Assembly (NCBI RefSeq): GCF_000968135.1
Contig: NZ_FO538765.1
Coordinates: forward strand, 2,678,001-2,742,000
Source: Magnetospira sp. QH-2
Lineage (GTDB): Bacteria; Pseudomonadota; Alphaproteobacteria; Rhodospirillales; Magnetospiraceae
Length of the DNA: 64,000 bases
Direction: 5' to 3'
Below, one piece after another: positions 17,628 to 26,151 of this stretch (the stretch's first letter is position 1; the number at the start of each line of letters is the position of its first letter). Below the pieces are notes generated by a model that saw only the letters and a list, made by a program, of their open reading frames with translations, had not been told where the DNA came from and did no database searches. Position numbers and translations under genes: made by a program.

Positions 17628-19343
17628 ATGTCATTTCAGCTTTCGTCAAGCCAAAGAGGGCCCGCCGCCGTCGGCCTGCTCATCGCGTTGTTCCTGCTTT
17701 TGTTCCTGGTGGTTCCCGTCGGCAAGGTGATCTTCGTCGCCTTTCAAGACCCGGCGACCGGCGAAGCGACGATCATCAATTTTGTCGATTTCTTTCGCAA
17801 TTCCCTGTTTCGGGAATCATTCTTTAATTCTTTCTACGTGGCGGCCATGTCGGTGGTCATCGCGTCATTCATTTCCATGCCGCTGGCCTATTTTACCACC
17901 CGGTTTAATTTTGGTGGTACGGCGCTGATCCAAACTCTGGGGATCATCCCGTTGATCATGCCGCCGTTTGTCGGCGCCGTGGCCATGCAGTTGTTGTTTG
18001 GCGCCAATGGGTCGGTCAACCTGCTGCTTGATGAATGGTTCGGGTTTACCATTCCGTTCATGGAGGGATTGAACGGGGTGATCTTTGTCGAGAGCATTCA
18101 CTATTTCCCGTTCATCCTGATCAACCTGTCGGCGGCCTTGTCCAACATTGACAGGTCCATGGAAGAATCGGCACAAAATCTCGGTTCCAACGGCATCCGC
18201 CTGTTCCGGCGCATCGTCTTCCCATTGGCTATGCCGGGCTACGTGGCCGGCGCGGCCTTGGTCTTCATTAAGGTGTTTGATGACCTGGGGACGCCCTTGC
18301 TGCTCAACGTCAATACCATGCTCGCTCCACAGGCCTATCTGCGGGTGTCGTCCATCGGCATCTCCGACCCCATGGGCTATGTCATCTCGGTGATCCTGGT
18401 GGTGTTCTCCTTGTTGTCATTGTGGGTATCTCTATTGGCCTTGCGAGGCAAGGACTACGCCGCCGTGCAAAAGGGCGGTGGCGGTCTGATGAAGCGTGAC
18501 TTGAAACCTTGGGAAAAAGCCGGGTGCTACGCGGTAGTGATCTTCATTCTGCTGCTGGTCCTGTCACCGCATTTCGGCCTCTTGCTGCTGTCGTTCGGCA
18601 CCATCTGGTCTTATGCCGTTCTGCCCGATGCCTTTACCATCGATCACTACCTGACTGTTTTTCAGACCGCCACCTTGTACATCAACAACACTCTGCTTTA
18701 TGCCGGGTTGGCGGCGTTGTTCGATGTGATCCTGGCCACGGCCATCGCCTATGTGGTCTGGCGGACCGATCTGGTCGGACGCAAATGGCTCGATTACGGA
18801 GCAACGGCGGCGCTGGCGGTGCCGGGCGTGGTCATTGGCATCGGCTACCTGCGCACCTTCCACAGCGTCGACGTGCCATTGATTGACGAGCCGCTGGCTT
18901 CTTGGTGGGTCATCATCGTCATCGCCATGACCATCCGGCGCCTGCCCTATGCCCTGCGTGCCTGCGTCGCCGCCATCCAGCAAATCAGCGTCATGCTGGA
19001 GGAGGCGGCGGAAAATCTGGGTGCCACAAAGGGGCGCACCGTTTGGCGGATCGTAATTCCCTTGATGTCGGGCGGCATTCTGGCCGGTTTCGTCACCAGC
19101 TTCGCCACCGCATCGGTTGAGCTGTCGGCGACCATCATGCTGGTCGCGCGCGAGACGGATGCACCGCTGGCCTATGGCATCTACGAATTCATGCAAAGTG
19201 CCGCCGGGCGCGGTCCGGGGGCGGCCCTGGGGATTATTGCCGTGTTGTTCGTCGGCATCGGCACCTACATTTCCCACATGATCATCGAACGCGGCAAAAA
19301 ATCCCGTGAACCGAAATCCATTGTCGCCGAGGAGACCCAATGA
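17628..19343 (+). CDS. ABC importer permease, two fused transmembrane domains (FbpB/AfuB type)
   Basis: About 571 residues with some twelve hydrophobic helices. Two copies of the permease coupling loop are visible, near residues 185 (EESAQNLGSNGIRLFRRIVF) and 460 (EEAAENLGATKGRTVWRIVI), so the single chain contains both membrane halves, as in FbpB/AfuB. Together with the binding protein upstream and the ATPase downstream it makes a complete importer. The frame is also open from TTG 17607 and ATGs 17613 and 17616; ATG 17628 has GGGA at suitable distance. Confidence 0.9.
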   Translation: MSFQLSSSQRGPAAVGLLIALFLLLFLVVPVGKVIFVAFQDPATGEATIINFVDFFRNSLFRESFFNSFYVAAMSVVIASFISMPLAYFTTRFNFGGTALIQTLGIIPLIMPPFVGAVAMQLLFGANGSVNLLLDEWFGFTIPFMEGLNGVIFVESIHYFPFILINLSAALSNIDRSMEESAQNLGSNGIRLFRRIVFPLAMPGYVAGAALVFIKVFDDLGTPLLLNVNTMLAPQAYLRVSSIGISDPMGYVISVILVVFSLLSLWVSLLALRGKDYAAVQKGGGGLMKRDLKPWEKAGCYAVVIFILLLVLSPHFGLLLLSFGTIWSYAVLPDAFTIDHYLTVFQTATLYINNTLLYAGLAALFDVILATAIAYVVWRTDLVGRKWLDYGATAALAVPGVVIGIGYLRTFHSVDVPLIDEPLASWWVIIVIAMTIRRLPYALRACVAAIQQISVMLEEAAENLGATKGRTVWRIVIPLMSGGILAGFVTSFATASVELSATIMLVARETDAPLAYGIYEFMQSAAGRGPGAALGIIAVLFVGIGTYISHMIIERGKKSREPKSIVAEETQ

Positions 19344-20428
19344 TGATGACGAATGCTCATGAACCCGCCGGCGTGGTCATCGAAGACCTCAATCTGTCGT
19401 TCGGTGACACCCATGTTCTCAAGGGCGTCGACCTGACCATCAGCCAGGGCGAATTCTTTGCCTTCCTCGGCCCCTCCGGCTCTGGCAAATCAACCCTGCT
19501 GCGAGCCATCGCCGGTTTCGGACCAACGCCTTCGGGGCGGATCCTCATACAAGGCAGGGATATCGCCAAGCTGCCACCGTGGAAGCGGGATGTCGGCATG
19601 GTGTTCCAGAACTACGCCCTGTGGCCGCACATGACCGTGCGCAGGAATGTCGCATTCGGCTTGGAGGAACGCAGAATAGCGCGGGCAGAAATCAATAGCC
19701 GCGTTGATAGGGCGTTGGACATGGTTGGCCTCCGCGATTTGGCGGATCGTCGTCCATCGCAGCTTTCCGGTGGCCAGCAACAGCGTATCGCTCTGGCCCG
19801 CACCATTGTGGTCGAACCCAAAGTGCTGCTGCTCGACGAACCGCTGTCGAACCTGGACGCCAACCTGCGCGTCCAGATGCGCCGCGACATCCGTGAACTA
19901 CAGCAGAAGCTGGAGCTGACCACGATTTTCGTTACCCATGATCAGGAGGAGGCAAATACCACATCCGATCGCATGGCGGTGCTGGACCAGGGCGTCATCC
20001 AACAGGTTGGAAGCCCGGTGCAGCTATACGACAATCCGGCCAATCTATTTGTCGCCAAATTCCTCGGTACGGCCAACATCATCAAGGGCAGCGTCAACCA
20101 GGAAGGTGAGGCCCTGATATTCAAGACGGACAAGGGTATGTCCATTCCGTTGAACCAGGGGACGGGAAAAGGCCGGTCCATCGTATTCAGGCCACAGAAT
20201 GTCGATGTTCAGGCCGAAGGCAGTGAGGTCAACGATACCTATGCAAGAATAGCCGGGACAGTCCACCATATGGAATTTCTCGGGTCGATCATCCGATACG
20301 GCGTCGATGTCAACGACGATATGATCCTGATCGACCATCCCCACAAGCTGGGCGAGGAGGTCTTTGGCATTGGGGACAACGTCGATTTGTTGATCGACCG
20401 AGAGAGCATACTCGTCCTCTCCGCATAA
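19340..20428 (+). CDS. ABC importer ATPase (FbpC/AfuC/PotA type)
   Basis: 362 residues. Walker A GPSGSGKST, Q-loop NYALWPHM, signature LSGGQQQRIALART, Walker B VLLLDEPLSNLD and the switch His in IFVTHDQEE are all intact. A C-terminal TOBE-like domain of about 120 residues is typical of CUT1/Fbp ATPases. The ATG overlaps the permease stop (ATGA) and GAGGAGAC precedes it. It should energise import through the permease encoded just upstream. Confidence 0.94.
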   Translation: MMMTNAHEPAGVVIEDLNLSFGDTHVLKGVDLTISQGEFFAFLGPSGSGKSTLLRAIAGFGPTPSGRILIQGRDIAKLPPWKRDVGMVFQNYALWPHMTVRRNVAFGLEERRIARAEINSRVDRALDMVGLRDLADRRPSQLSGGQQQRIALARTIVVEPKVLLLDEPLSNLDANLRVQMRRDIRELQQKLELTTIFVTHDQEEANTTSDRMAVLDQGVIQQVGSPVQLYDNPANLFVAKFLGTANIIKGSVNQEGEALIFKTDKGMSIPLNQGTGKGRSIVFRPQNVDVQAEGSEVNDTYARIAGTVHHMEFLGSIIRYGVDVNDDMILIDHPHKLGEEVFGIGDNVDLLIDRESILVLSA

Positions 20429-20443
20429 CCGTTGCGAGGAATC

Positions 20444-20495
20444 GGAAATCGACCCAATCACAGGGGAACCACCGCCAAACAGCGGGGCGATTTCC
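20444..20495. repeat. Inverted repeat between convergent genes
   Basis: GGAAATCG at 20444-20451 is inverted as CGATTTCC at 20488-20495 in the 84-base gap between the ATPase gene and sdaA. It could form a bidirectional end structure, but there is no T run and the loop is long. Confidence 0.3.
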
Positions 20496-20512
20496 AGCCT
20501 CAAATCAACGCC

Positions 20513-21910
20513 TTAACAGGCTGGCACATTGACCGCCAAGCCGCCTGTCGAGGTTTCCTTGTATTTGCTGTTCATTTCCAGCCCCGTCTGGCGCATTGCC
20601 TCGATGCAGTGGTCAAGCGGCATGAAGTGTGTGCCATCGCCACGCAGGGCGAGAGAGGCGGCCGATACCGCCTTGATGGCCCCGAGCCCGTTGCGCTCGA
20701 TACAGGGGACCTGAACCAGCCCGTTGACCGGGTCACAGGTCATGCCGAGATGATGTTCGAGGGCAATCTCGGCGGCATTTTCCACCTGCTCGTTGGACCC
20801 GCCCATCGCCGCGCAGAAGCCGGCCGCCGCCATGGCCGCCGCTGATCCCACTTCCCCCTGGCAGCCGACCTCGGCCCCGGAAATCGACGCGTTAAACTTG
20901 ATCAGGCCACCGATGGCCGCCGCCACCAACAAGAAGTCATGGGCCGCCTCATGGGGGACACCTGGACAGTGGCCGAGGCAGTACCGAAGCACCGCGGGTA
21001 TGACCCCGGCCGCGCCATTGGTGGGCGCCGTGACCACCCGTCCACCCGCCGCGTTTTCCTCGTTCACGGCCATGGCGTAGACGGCAAGCCAATCGTTGGC
21101 CACGTGCGGCAAGGTGCTGTTGCTCATTTTCTCGGCTTCCAGCTGATCGCGGATTGCCTTGGCGCGACGTTTCACATGCAGGCCGCCAGGCAGGTTGCCC
21201 TCCAGGCGCAGACCGCGCTGTATGCAGGCATCCATCGCCCGCCGGATACCGTCGAGCCGGTCGTTCAATGCGGCTTCACCCAAGGACACCTGTTCGTTGG
21301 CCCGCTTCATGGCGGCGACAGTCAAACCGGACTCACGGCCCATCTCCAACATTTCTGCCGCCGATCCGAACGGATAGGGATAGCGATCTGCCTCCTTGGC
21401 CTGGCGGAGGGTGTTGATGTCCCGGTTTTGTGTCGTCAACTCCAACTCGGTGACGACAAATCCTCCGCCGATTGAATAAAAAATCTCTTCCAGGCACGCC
21501 CCCCCATCGTCGGCAAAGGCCCTCAGGATCAAACCGTTAGGGTGGCCCGACAAAGCCGGTCCATGATCGAATATCAGATCCACCTTTGGATCGAAGGCCA
21601 AAACTGGGAGTCCGGGCGGCGCGACGGTTTTGGATGTGCGTACTTCATTGACCCGTTGTTCCGCTGTTTCCGGATCGATGGTATCCGGGCTCAGACCGCT
21701 AAGGCCCAGGATGACCGCCCTATCGGTGCCATGCCCCTTGCCGGTGAAGGCAAGCGACCCATGCAGGGAGCAGGCGATCCGAACCGGTTGTTCGGGAACC
21801 CCATCGCGGAGTGCTTCGACAAACCTTGCAGCGGCAGTCATTGGTCCCATGGTGTGGGAACTGGACGGTCCAACGCCGATCTTAAAGATGTCGAAGACGC
21901 TGAGGAACAT
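20513..21910 (-). CDS. sdaA: L-serine ammonia-lyase, iron-sulfur dependent, single chain
   Basis: 465 residues, normal for the fused alpha-beta form. It deaminates L-serine to pyruvate and ammonia in the cytoplasm using a [4Fe-4S] cluster. The N-terminal [16 protein letters not shown] motif and the C-terminal cysteine motifs [19 protein letters not shown] are intact; the [17 protein letters not shown] region is also typical. It stands alone, convergent with the ABC operon. No regulatory site is evident upstream. Confidence 0.95.
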   Translation of the reverse strand: MFLSVFDIFKIGVGPSSSHTMGPMTAAARFVEALRDGVPEQPVRIACSLHGSLAFTGKGHGTDRAVILGLSGLSPDTIDPETAEQRVNEVRTSKTVAPPGLPVLAFDPKVDLIFDHGPALSGHPNGLILRAFADDGGACLEEIFYSIGGGFVVTELELTTQNRDINTLRQAKEADRYPYPFGSAAEMLEMGRESGLTVAAMKRANEQVSLGEAALNDRLDGIRRAMDACIQRGLRLEGNLPGGLHVKRRAKAIRDQLEAEKMSNSTLPHVANDWLAVYAMAVNEENAAGGRVVTAPTNGAAGVIPAVLRYCLGHCPGVPHEAAHDFLLVAAAIGGLIKFNASISGAEVGCQGEVGSAAAMAAAGFCAAMGGSNEQVENAAEIALEHHLGMTCDPVNGLVQVPCIERNGLGAIKAVSAASLALRGDGTHFMPLDHCIEAMRQTGLEMNSKYKETSTGGLAVNVPAC

Positions 21911-22025
21911 GGAGATCGCCTGTAGGATGCGCGAGATCGACGAAATAGCGCCGCACCAAGAGAATAATGGAACCTGGGACCCCTGCCAATCGAGCTATTC
22001 CACGGCACACCCGCCCATGGCTCTC

Positions 22026-22194
22026 TAACAGGCTGCTGAAATAGTGTTGTCCGACGGCCCGCCTCGCCCTTCGTCCCTCGACAAGCTCGGGATGAGGAAG
22101 CTCAGGGTGAGGCTAGTTCAAAGGCCCTCATGCTGAGCTTGTCGAAGCATGTGTCGCCACAGGCTCGAAATCGGACTTTTTCAACAGCCTGTTA
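22026..22194. repeat. MITE-like inverted-repeat element, intact copy
   Basis: 169 bp bounded by imperfect inverted ends: TAACAGGCTGCTGAAATAG on the left and, inverted, TAACAGGCTGTTGAAAAAG on the right. Inside lies a second symmetry between CGACAAGCTC and GAGCTTGTCG. A split copy of the same element is found at 42003-42014 plus 44255-44564. It contains no gene and resembles widespread non-autonomous repeats of proteobacteria. Confidence 0.75.
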
Positions 22195-22282
22195 AATCCG
22201 ATGCCCCCTGCCCCCCATATCAGCGCACTTGTAATTGACACCTGCCGTTCGACAATCGGATGATGCCAATCAAAGGTAACAG

Positions 22283-23485
22283 GTGATTTTGCCAAGACTG
22301 TTTTTGGGTCTGCAAAGGGAATTGGATATCTTGAGCAAATGGTTGTGTCTCGGTGTGGCGGCGCTGGTTCTTGGGCTGGTGTTCGAAGCTCGTGCCGAGC
22401 ACGATGAATCGATCGCGGTCATCATCGGCAACAAGGACTATACCAGCGATCGCATTCCCGATGCCGCCTATGCCCATAATGATGCCGAGGCTTTCAAAGG
22501 CTACCTGATCGACGTTCTGGATTTTCAGGAAAGCAATATTATCGATTTGCGCGATGCTACTCAGGCGCAAACCGAAGAAATCCTGGGCAACCATCGCCAC
22601 CACGAAGGGACATTGTGGCAATATGTCCGTCCGAGGCGTTCCCATGTCATTCTGTACTTTTCGGGACAAGGGCTGATGGGGGACGAGGGTCGGCAGGGGT
22701 ACCTGCTTCCCATTGACTCCTCTCCTCGGAATCCGGCAATCAACGGCTATCCGCTCGACATCTTGCTAAATAATCTTGCGAAATTGAAGGCTCGCTCGGT
22801 CACGATCTACATTGAAGCGAGTTTCTCGGGCGACTCCGGCGGTGGCAGATGGACCGGCAATAACCACCCTCCCCCCTCTTATCCGTGGCAACAGGTTTTA
22901 CCGGCTGGGGTGGTCGTGATCTCCGCTGCGGAGCGGGACCAAGCCGCGAACTGGGATGATCAGGCTGACCTCGGACTCTTCACCAACCACCTCCTTAGCG
23001 CGCTGTACGGGATGGCGGATACGTCCGGATACGGAAACCAAGACCGCGTCATCAAGGCCTCTGAGGTAAAAGCCTATCTGGACGACAAGATGACCTACGA
23101 CGCGCGTCGTAGGTTTGGTCGAAAGCAGGAGGCCGTCTTGCTTGGCGATGAAGGGGCGGTGGTCTCCTCATCCGCGCCGGATAATCCGCAATCAAGACCG
23201 AAAACCCGCCGACCGGCCCGCATCATTCATCGAACCGGTACCCGGCATGAACCGGCACCCCAACGCCATGAGCAAAAAGCCTATGAAGCGGCAAAGCTGA
23301 AAGAGCGGACCTGTGCAACCTTGAGGAAGCAGAAGGTGGATTTCGACAAAAAGCATGGCAACTGCGTGTTCTTGCCGCCGACCCTGAATCCCGCGCAAAC
23401 GCGTAAAAACCTTGATGCCTGCTGGAATGAATGGGGGAACAAATCCAGTGCCGTGGCGAAAGAGCTTCAGCGCAATGGTTGTTGA
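22283..23485 (+). CDS. Caspase-fold (peptidase C14-like) protein lacking the catalytic dyad
   Basis: 400 residues. After an N-terminal hydrophobic signal (about residues 18-36) comes a caspase/metacaspase fold: SIAVIIGNKDYTSD, AHNDAEAFKGYL and the beta-strand VILYFSGQG. The catalytic His of the usual SGHG motif is Gln in this SGQG, and the catalytic Cys of DACxSG is Ser in IEASFSG, so cysteine-protease activity is not expected. The C-terminal third is basic, low in complexity, then has three cysteines around KHGNC, LDACW and the terminal NGC. Start is GTG at 22283; TTG at 22331 is an alternative. It would be exported; its function could be binding rather than cleavage. Confidence 0.8.
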   Translation: MILPRLFLGLQRELDILSKWLCLGVAALVLGLVFEARAEHDESIAVIIGNKDYTSDRIPDAAYAHNDAEAFKGYLIDVLDFQESNIIDLRDATQAQTEEILGNHRHHEGTLWQYVRPRRSHVILYFSGQGLMGDEGRQGYLLPIDSSPRNPAINGYPLDILLNNLAKLKARSVTIYIEASFSGDSGGGRWTGNNHPPPSYPWQQVLPAGVVVISAAERDQAANWDDQADLGLFTNHLLSALYGMADTSGYGNQDRVIKASEVKAYLDDKMTYDARRRFGRKQEAVLLGDEGAVVSSSAPDNPQSRPKTRRPARIIHRTGTRHEPAPQRHEQKAYEAAKLKERTCATLRKQKVDFDKKHGNCVFLPPTLNPAQTRKNLDACWNEWGNKSSAVAKELQRNGC

Positions 23486-23533
23486 TTTCGGCCCAACCCA
23501 ATGCCCTCAATTCCCATTCCTTCCGCCTTCGGG

Positions 23534-24448
23534 TCAATGGGGAAACGGCTCGGCCATTTTGGCGGCGCGGAAGCGGCCCGGGGCCATGCCCGTACGTCTT
23601 TTGAAAAAGCGTGAGAAGTATCCCGGGTCCTGGAACCCCAGTTCGTAGGCGATCATCTCCACGGTCACCGAGGTATAGATCAGGTGGCGTTGAGCCTCCA
23701 GGGCCAAGCGATCCTGGACCAGGTCTCCGGCTCCTTTGTCGGCGAAGGATTTGCACAATCGATTGAGCCTCGCCTGACTAAGGTTAAGGGCCTCGGCATA
23801 GGCGCTGATGGGCCAATGATTCCGGTAGTGCTCTTCAACCAACTGCCGGAAGCGTCCATAAAGCTCGCGCCGTTGGCCCACCTTCTCCGGTTGCGGGGCC
23901 TGCCGGTCCAACTGTCGGCGCGCGGTCATCAAGACAATGCGGATCAGCCAGTCACACATGAATCCCCGCCCCAACTGCGGCCAACTGAATTCGCCCTGCA
24001 TCTGCTCAAGCATGGTCTCGATGACGGCGGCCTCGTCCGGATTGTCATCGAACGCCAACACTATGGGCTCACGGGTCAAGGGGTCGAACAACTTGCGGCT
24101 GCGACGGTAGCGGGCATCGATCAACAGCAGTTCCGACACGGTCAGTACCCAGCCGACGGTTTCTGGCTGAAAGGTGAAAGCATGGACCACGCCGCCGGGA
24201 ATGCCCACGGCACAAGGGGCTTCGGCCAGATGCAGTTCCTGATCCAGCCACACCTCCGCCGACCCGGCCACTAGGTAGACGAATTGATACATGCGCGGGT
24301 GGGCATGCGGTGTAATGGTCCAATCATACAGGCGGGATCGGGTGCGGATATCCTCGATATGGATGAATTCCGGATCATCCTCAGCCTCCCGCTCACCATA
24401 AAGAGCGTAGTGGCTGATGGTTTTGGCGGGGGCACTGGCGGGGGGCAT
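23534..24448 (-). CDS. AraC-family regulator, divergent from P450 operon (PobR-like)
   Basis: 304 residues. The N-terminal part is a cupin sensor (TPHAHPRMYQFVYLVAGSAE), and the C-terminal 100 residues hold two HTH motifs (ISAYAEALNLSQARLNRLCK and VEMIAYELGFQDPGYFSRFF). The layout resembles PobR-type activators that respond to hydroxylated benzoates. Its start has GGAGCAAC upstream. It faces the P450-ferredoxin-reductase operon across about 145 bp, so it most likely controls that operon with an aromatic acid as effector; this is inference. Confidence 0.9.
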   Translation of the reverse strand: MPPASAPAKTISHYALYGEREAEDDPEFIHIEDIRTRSRLYDWTITPHAHPRMYQFVYLVAGSAEVWLDQELHLAEAPCAVGIPGGVVHAFTFQPETVGWVLTVSELLLIDARYRRSRKLFDPLTREPIVLAFDDNPDEAAVIETMLEQMQGEFSWPQLGRGFMCDWLIRIVLMTARRQLDRQAPQPEKVGQRRELYGRFRQLVEEHYRNHWPISAYAEALNLSQARLNRLCKSFADKGAGDLVQDRLALEAQRHLIYTSVTVEMIAYELGFQDPGYFSRFFKRRTGMAPGRFRAAKMAEPFPH

Positions 24449-24593
24449 GTTGCTCCGGTCAAAAAAAGCTGAATGAACAAAAAGTACAATATTTTCGGCT
24501 ATGCGTCCATTATCGCCCGCCCCTTATTCGCGATAGCCTTCCAAGGGTCAGAACAACGAACAACTGTTCACATTCTTGGGAGGTTTCATCCTC

Positions 24594-25757
24594 ATGTTTC
24601 GTTTCGATCCTTATTCCCCGGCCATCGATGCCGATCCATTTCCAGCCTATAAGACGCTACGCGACGAGCATCCCTGCTTCTGGAGCGAGGAAGCCGGTAT
24701 GTGGGTCTATTCCCGCTATGCCGATATCGTCACCGCGCTGAACGACTGGGAAACCTACTCCTCGGCCAAGGGCAACCTGGTCGATGAATTGCCCAACCGG
24801 GCGGGCAATACCCTGGGGACCACCGATCCGCCCCGCCATGATCGCCTGCGCGCGCTGATCCAAAAGGCCGTGACCAAGCGGGCACTGAACTATCTGGAAG
24901 CCCCGACCCAGGCTGTCTGCGGCAAGCATTTGGATGCCCTGGCGGGAGCCAAGAGCTTTGACTTCGTCAACGACTTCTCCTCCAAGGTCACGGTCGACCT
25001 GCTGTTCTTTTTGTTCAACATGCCGACCGAAGGCCAACAGACCGTGCGCGACAAAGCGGTTTTGATGGTCCAGACCGACCCCAAGACCCGCAAGAAGGGG
25101 CCGGAGCATATCGAGGCCTATGAATGGATGGCCAACTATGCCGCCGACCTGGTGGCAGAGCGCAAGAAGAACCCGGGCGATGACCTGTTGTCCAACTTCA
25201 TCACCGCCGAAATCGACGGCGAGAAGCTGAAGGACAAGGAGGTACAGATGACCGTCACCACCTTGATCATGGCTGGCATCGAATCCCTTTCGGGCTTCAT
25301 GAGCGTGTTCGGCATGAATCTGGCCGATCATCCTGATGCCCGCCGGGCTCTGGTGGCTGATCCGTCGCTGATCCCCGACGCCATGGAGGAATCCCTGCGC
25401 TACAACACCTCCGCCCAGCGGTTCCGCCGCTGCGTTCAGAAGGACGTGGCCATTCATGGGCAGACCATGAAGGCAGGTGATTTCGTCATGCTGGCCTACG
25501 GAGCGGGCAACCGGGACGAACGCCAGTTCGCCAATCCGGATGTCTATGACATTGCCCGTAGACCCAAGGGGCACCTTGGCTTTGGCGGCGGCGTCCATGC
25601 CTGTCTGGGGACCGCCATCGCGCGGCTGGCCTGCAAGATAACCTTCGAGACGTTTCTCGGACGCTATCCGGAATTCACCCGGGTGCAAGAGCAATTGCCA
25701 TGGGTCCCCTCCTCCAATTTCCGCAGCCCCTTGAAGCTCGAACTAGCCGTGGATTGA
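24594..25757 (+). CDS. Cytochrome P450 (class I bacterial type)
   Basis: 387 residues, soluble. The I-helix LIMAGIESLSGF carries AGxES in place of the common AGxDT. ExxR is EESLRY at about residue 265, and the heme loop FGGGVHACLGTAIARL contains the thiolate Cys at about residue 337. The operon supplies its own [2Fe-2S] ferredoxin and reductase, as in CYP199A-type systems that O-demethylate or hydroxylate para-substituted benzoates. Together with the nearby protocatechuate pathway this suggests it feeds 4-hydroxybenzoate- or protocatechuate-type products, but the substrate is not visible in the sequence. GGGAGG precedes ATG 24594. Confidence 0.93.
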   Translation: MFRFDPYSPAIDADPFPAYKTLRDEHPCFWSEEAGMWVYSRYADIVTALNDWETYSSAKGNLVDELPNRAGNTLGTTDPPRHDRLRALIQKAVTKRALNYLEAPTQAVCGKHLDALAGAKSFDFVNDFSSKVTVDLLFFLFNMPTEGQQTVRDKAVLMVQTDPKTRKKGPEHIEAYEWMANYAADLVAERKKNPGDDLLSNFITAEIDGEKLKDKEVQMTVTTLIMAGIESLSGFMSVFGMNLADHPDARRALVADPSLIPDAMEESLRYNTSAQRFRRCVQKDVAIHGQTMKAGDFVMLAYGAGNRDERQFANPDVYDIARRPKGHLGFGGGVHACLGTAIARLACKITFETFLGRYPEFTRVQEQLPWVPSSNFRSPLKLELAVD

Positions 25758-25827
25758 TTGATCGAGAAAAACAGTGGGGAAGGGCATTTCCGTCCTTCCC
25801 CGAACCAACACAGGGAGCATTCTGATC

Positions 25828-26151
25828 ATGCCAAAAGTCACCTATATCGAACACGATGGCGCCGAACATCATGTGGAACTGCCTGCCGGTTGGACGCTGA
25901 TGCAGGGTGCGACCCTCAACGGTATTGACGGCATTGAGGGCGAATGTGGCGGTTCCTGCGGCTGCGCCACCTGCCATTGCTATGTGGACGAGCCTTGGCT
26001 GGGCAAGCTGGAACCTGCCAGCGAGACCGAGGAAGAAATGCTCGAATGCACCGAATCGCCGCGTGAATCCAACAGCCGCCTGAGCTGCCAAATCAAAGCG
26101 ACACCCGCCCTGGACGGCATCGTCGTGCGCTTGCCCGAGGCGCAAAGTTGA
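25828..26151 (+). CDS. [2Fe-2S] ferredoxin (adrenodoxin/putidaredoxin type)
   Basis: 107 residues. The cluster ligands follow Cys-x5-Cys-x2-Cys in ECGGSCGCATCHCYV with the fourth Cys in RLSCQIKAT; two extra cysteines in the loop are unusual. It carries electrons from the reductase encoded downstream to the P450 encoded upstream. An earlier in-frame start at 25774 lacks support; ATG 25828 follows the leader ACACAGGGAGCATTCTGATC. The stop overlaps the reductase start. Confidence 0.93.
   Translation: MPKVTYIEHDGAEHHVELPAGWTLMQGATLNGIDGIEGECGGSCGCATCHCYVDEPWLGKLEPASETEEEMLECTESPRESNSRLSCQIKATPALDGIVVRLPEAQS

Noticed and set aside
22283-23485. Calling the caspase-like protein an active metacaspase
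   Set aside because: The residues at both catalytic positions are Gln and Ser, so activity is not supported.
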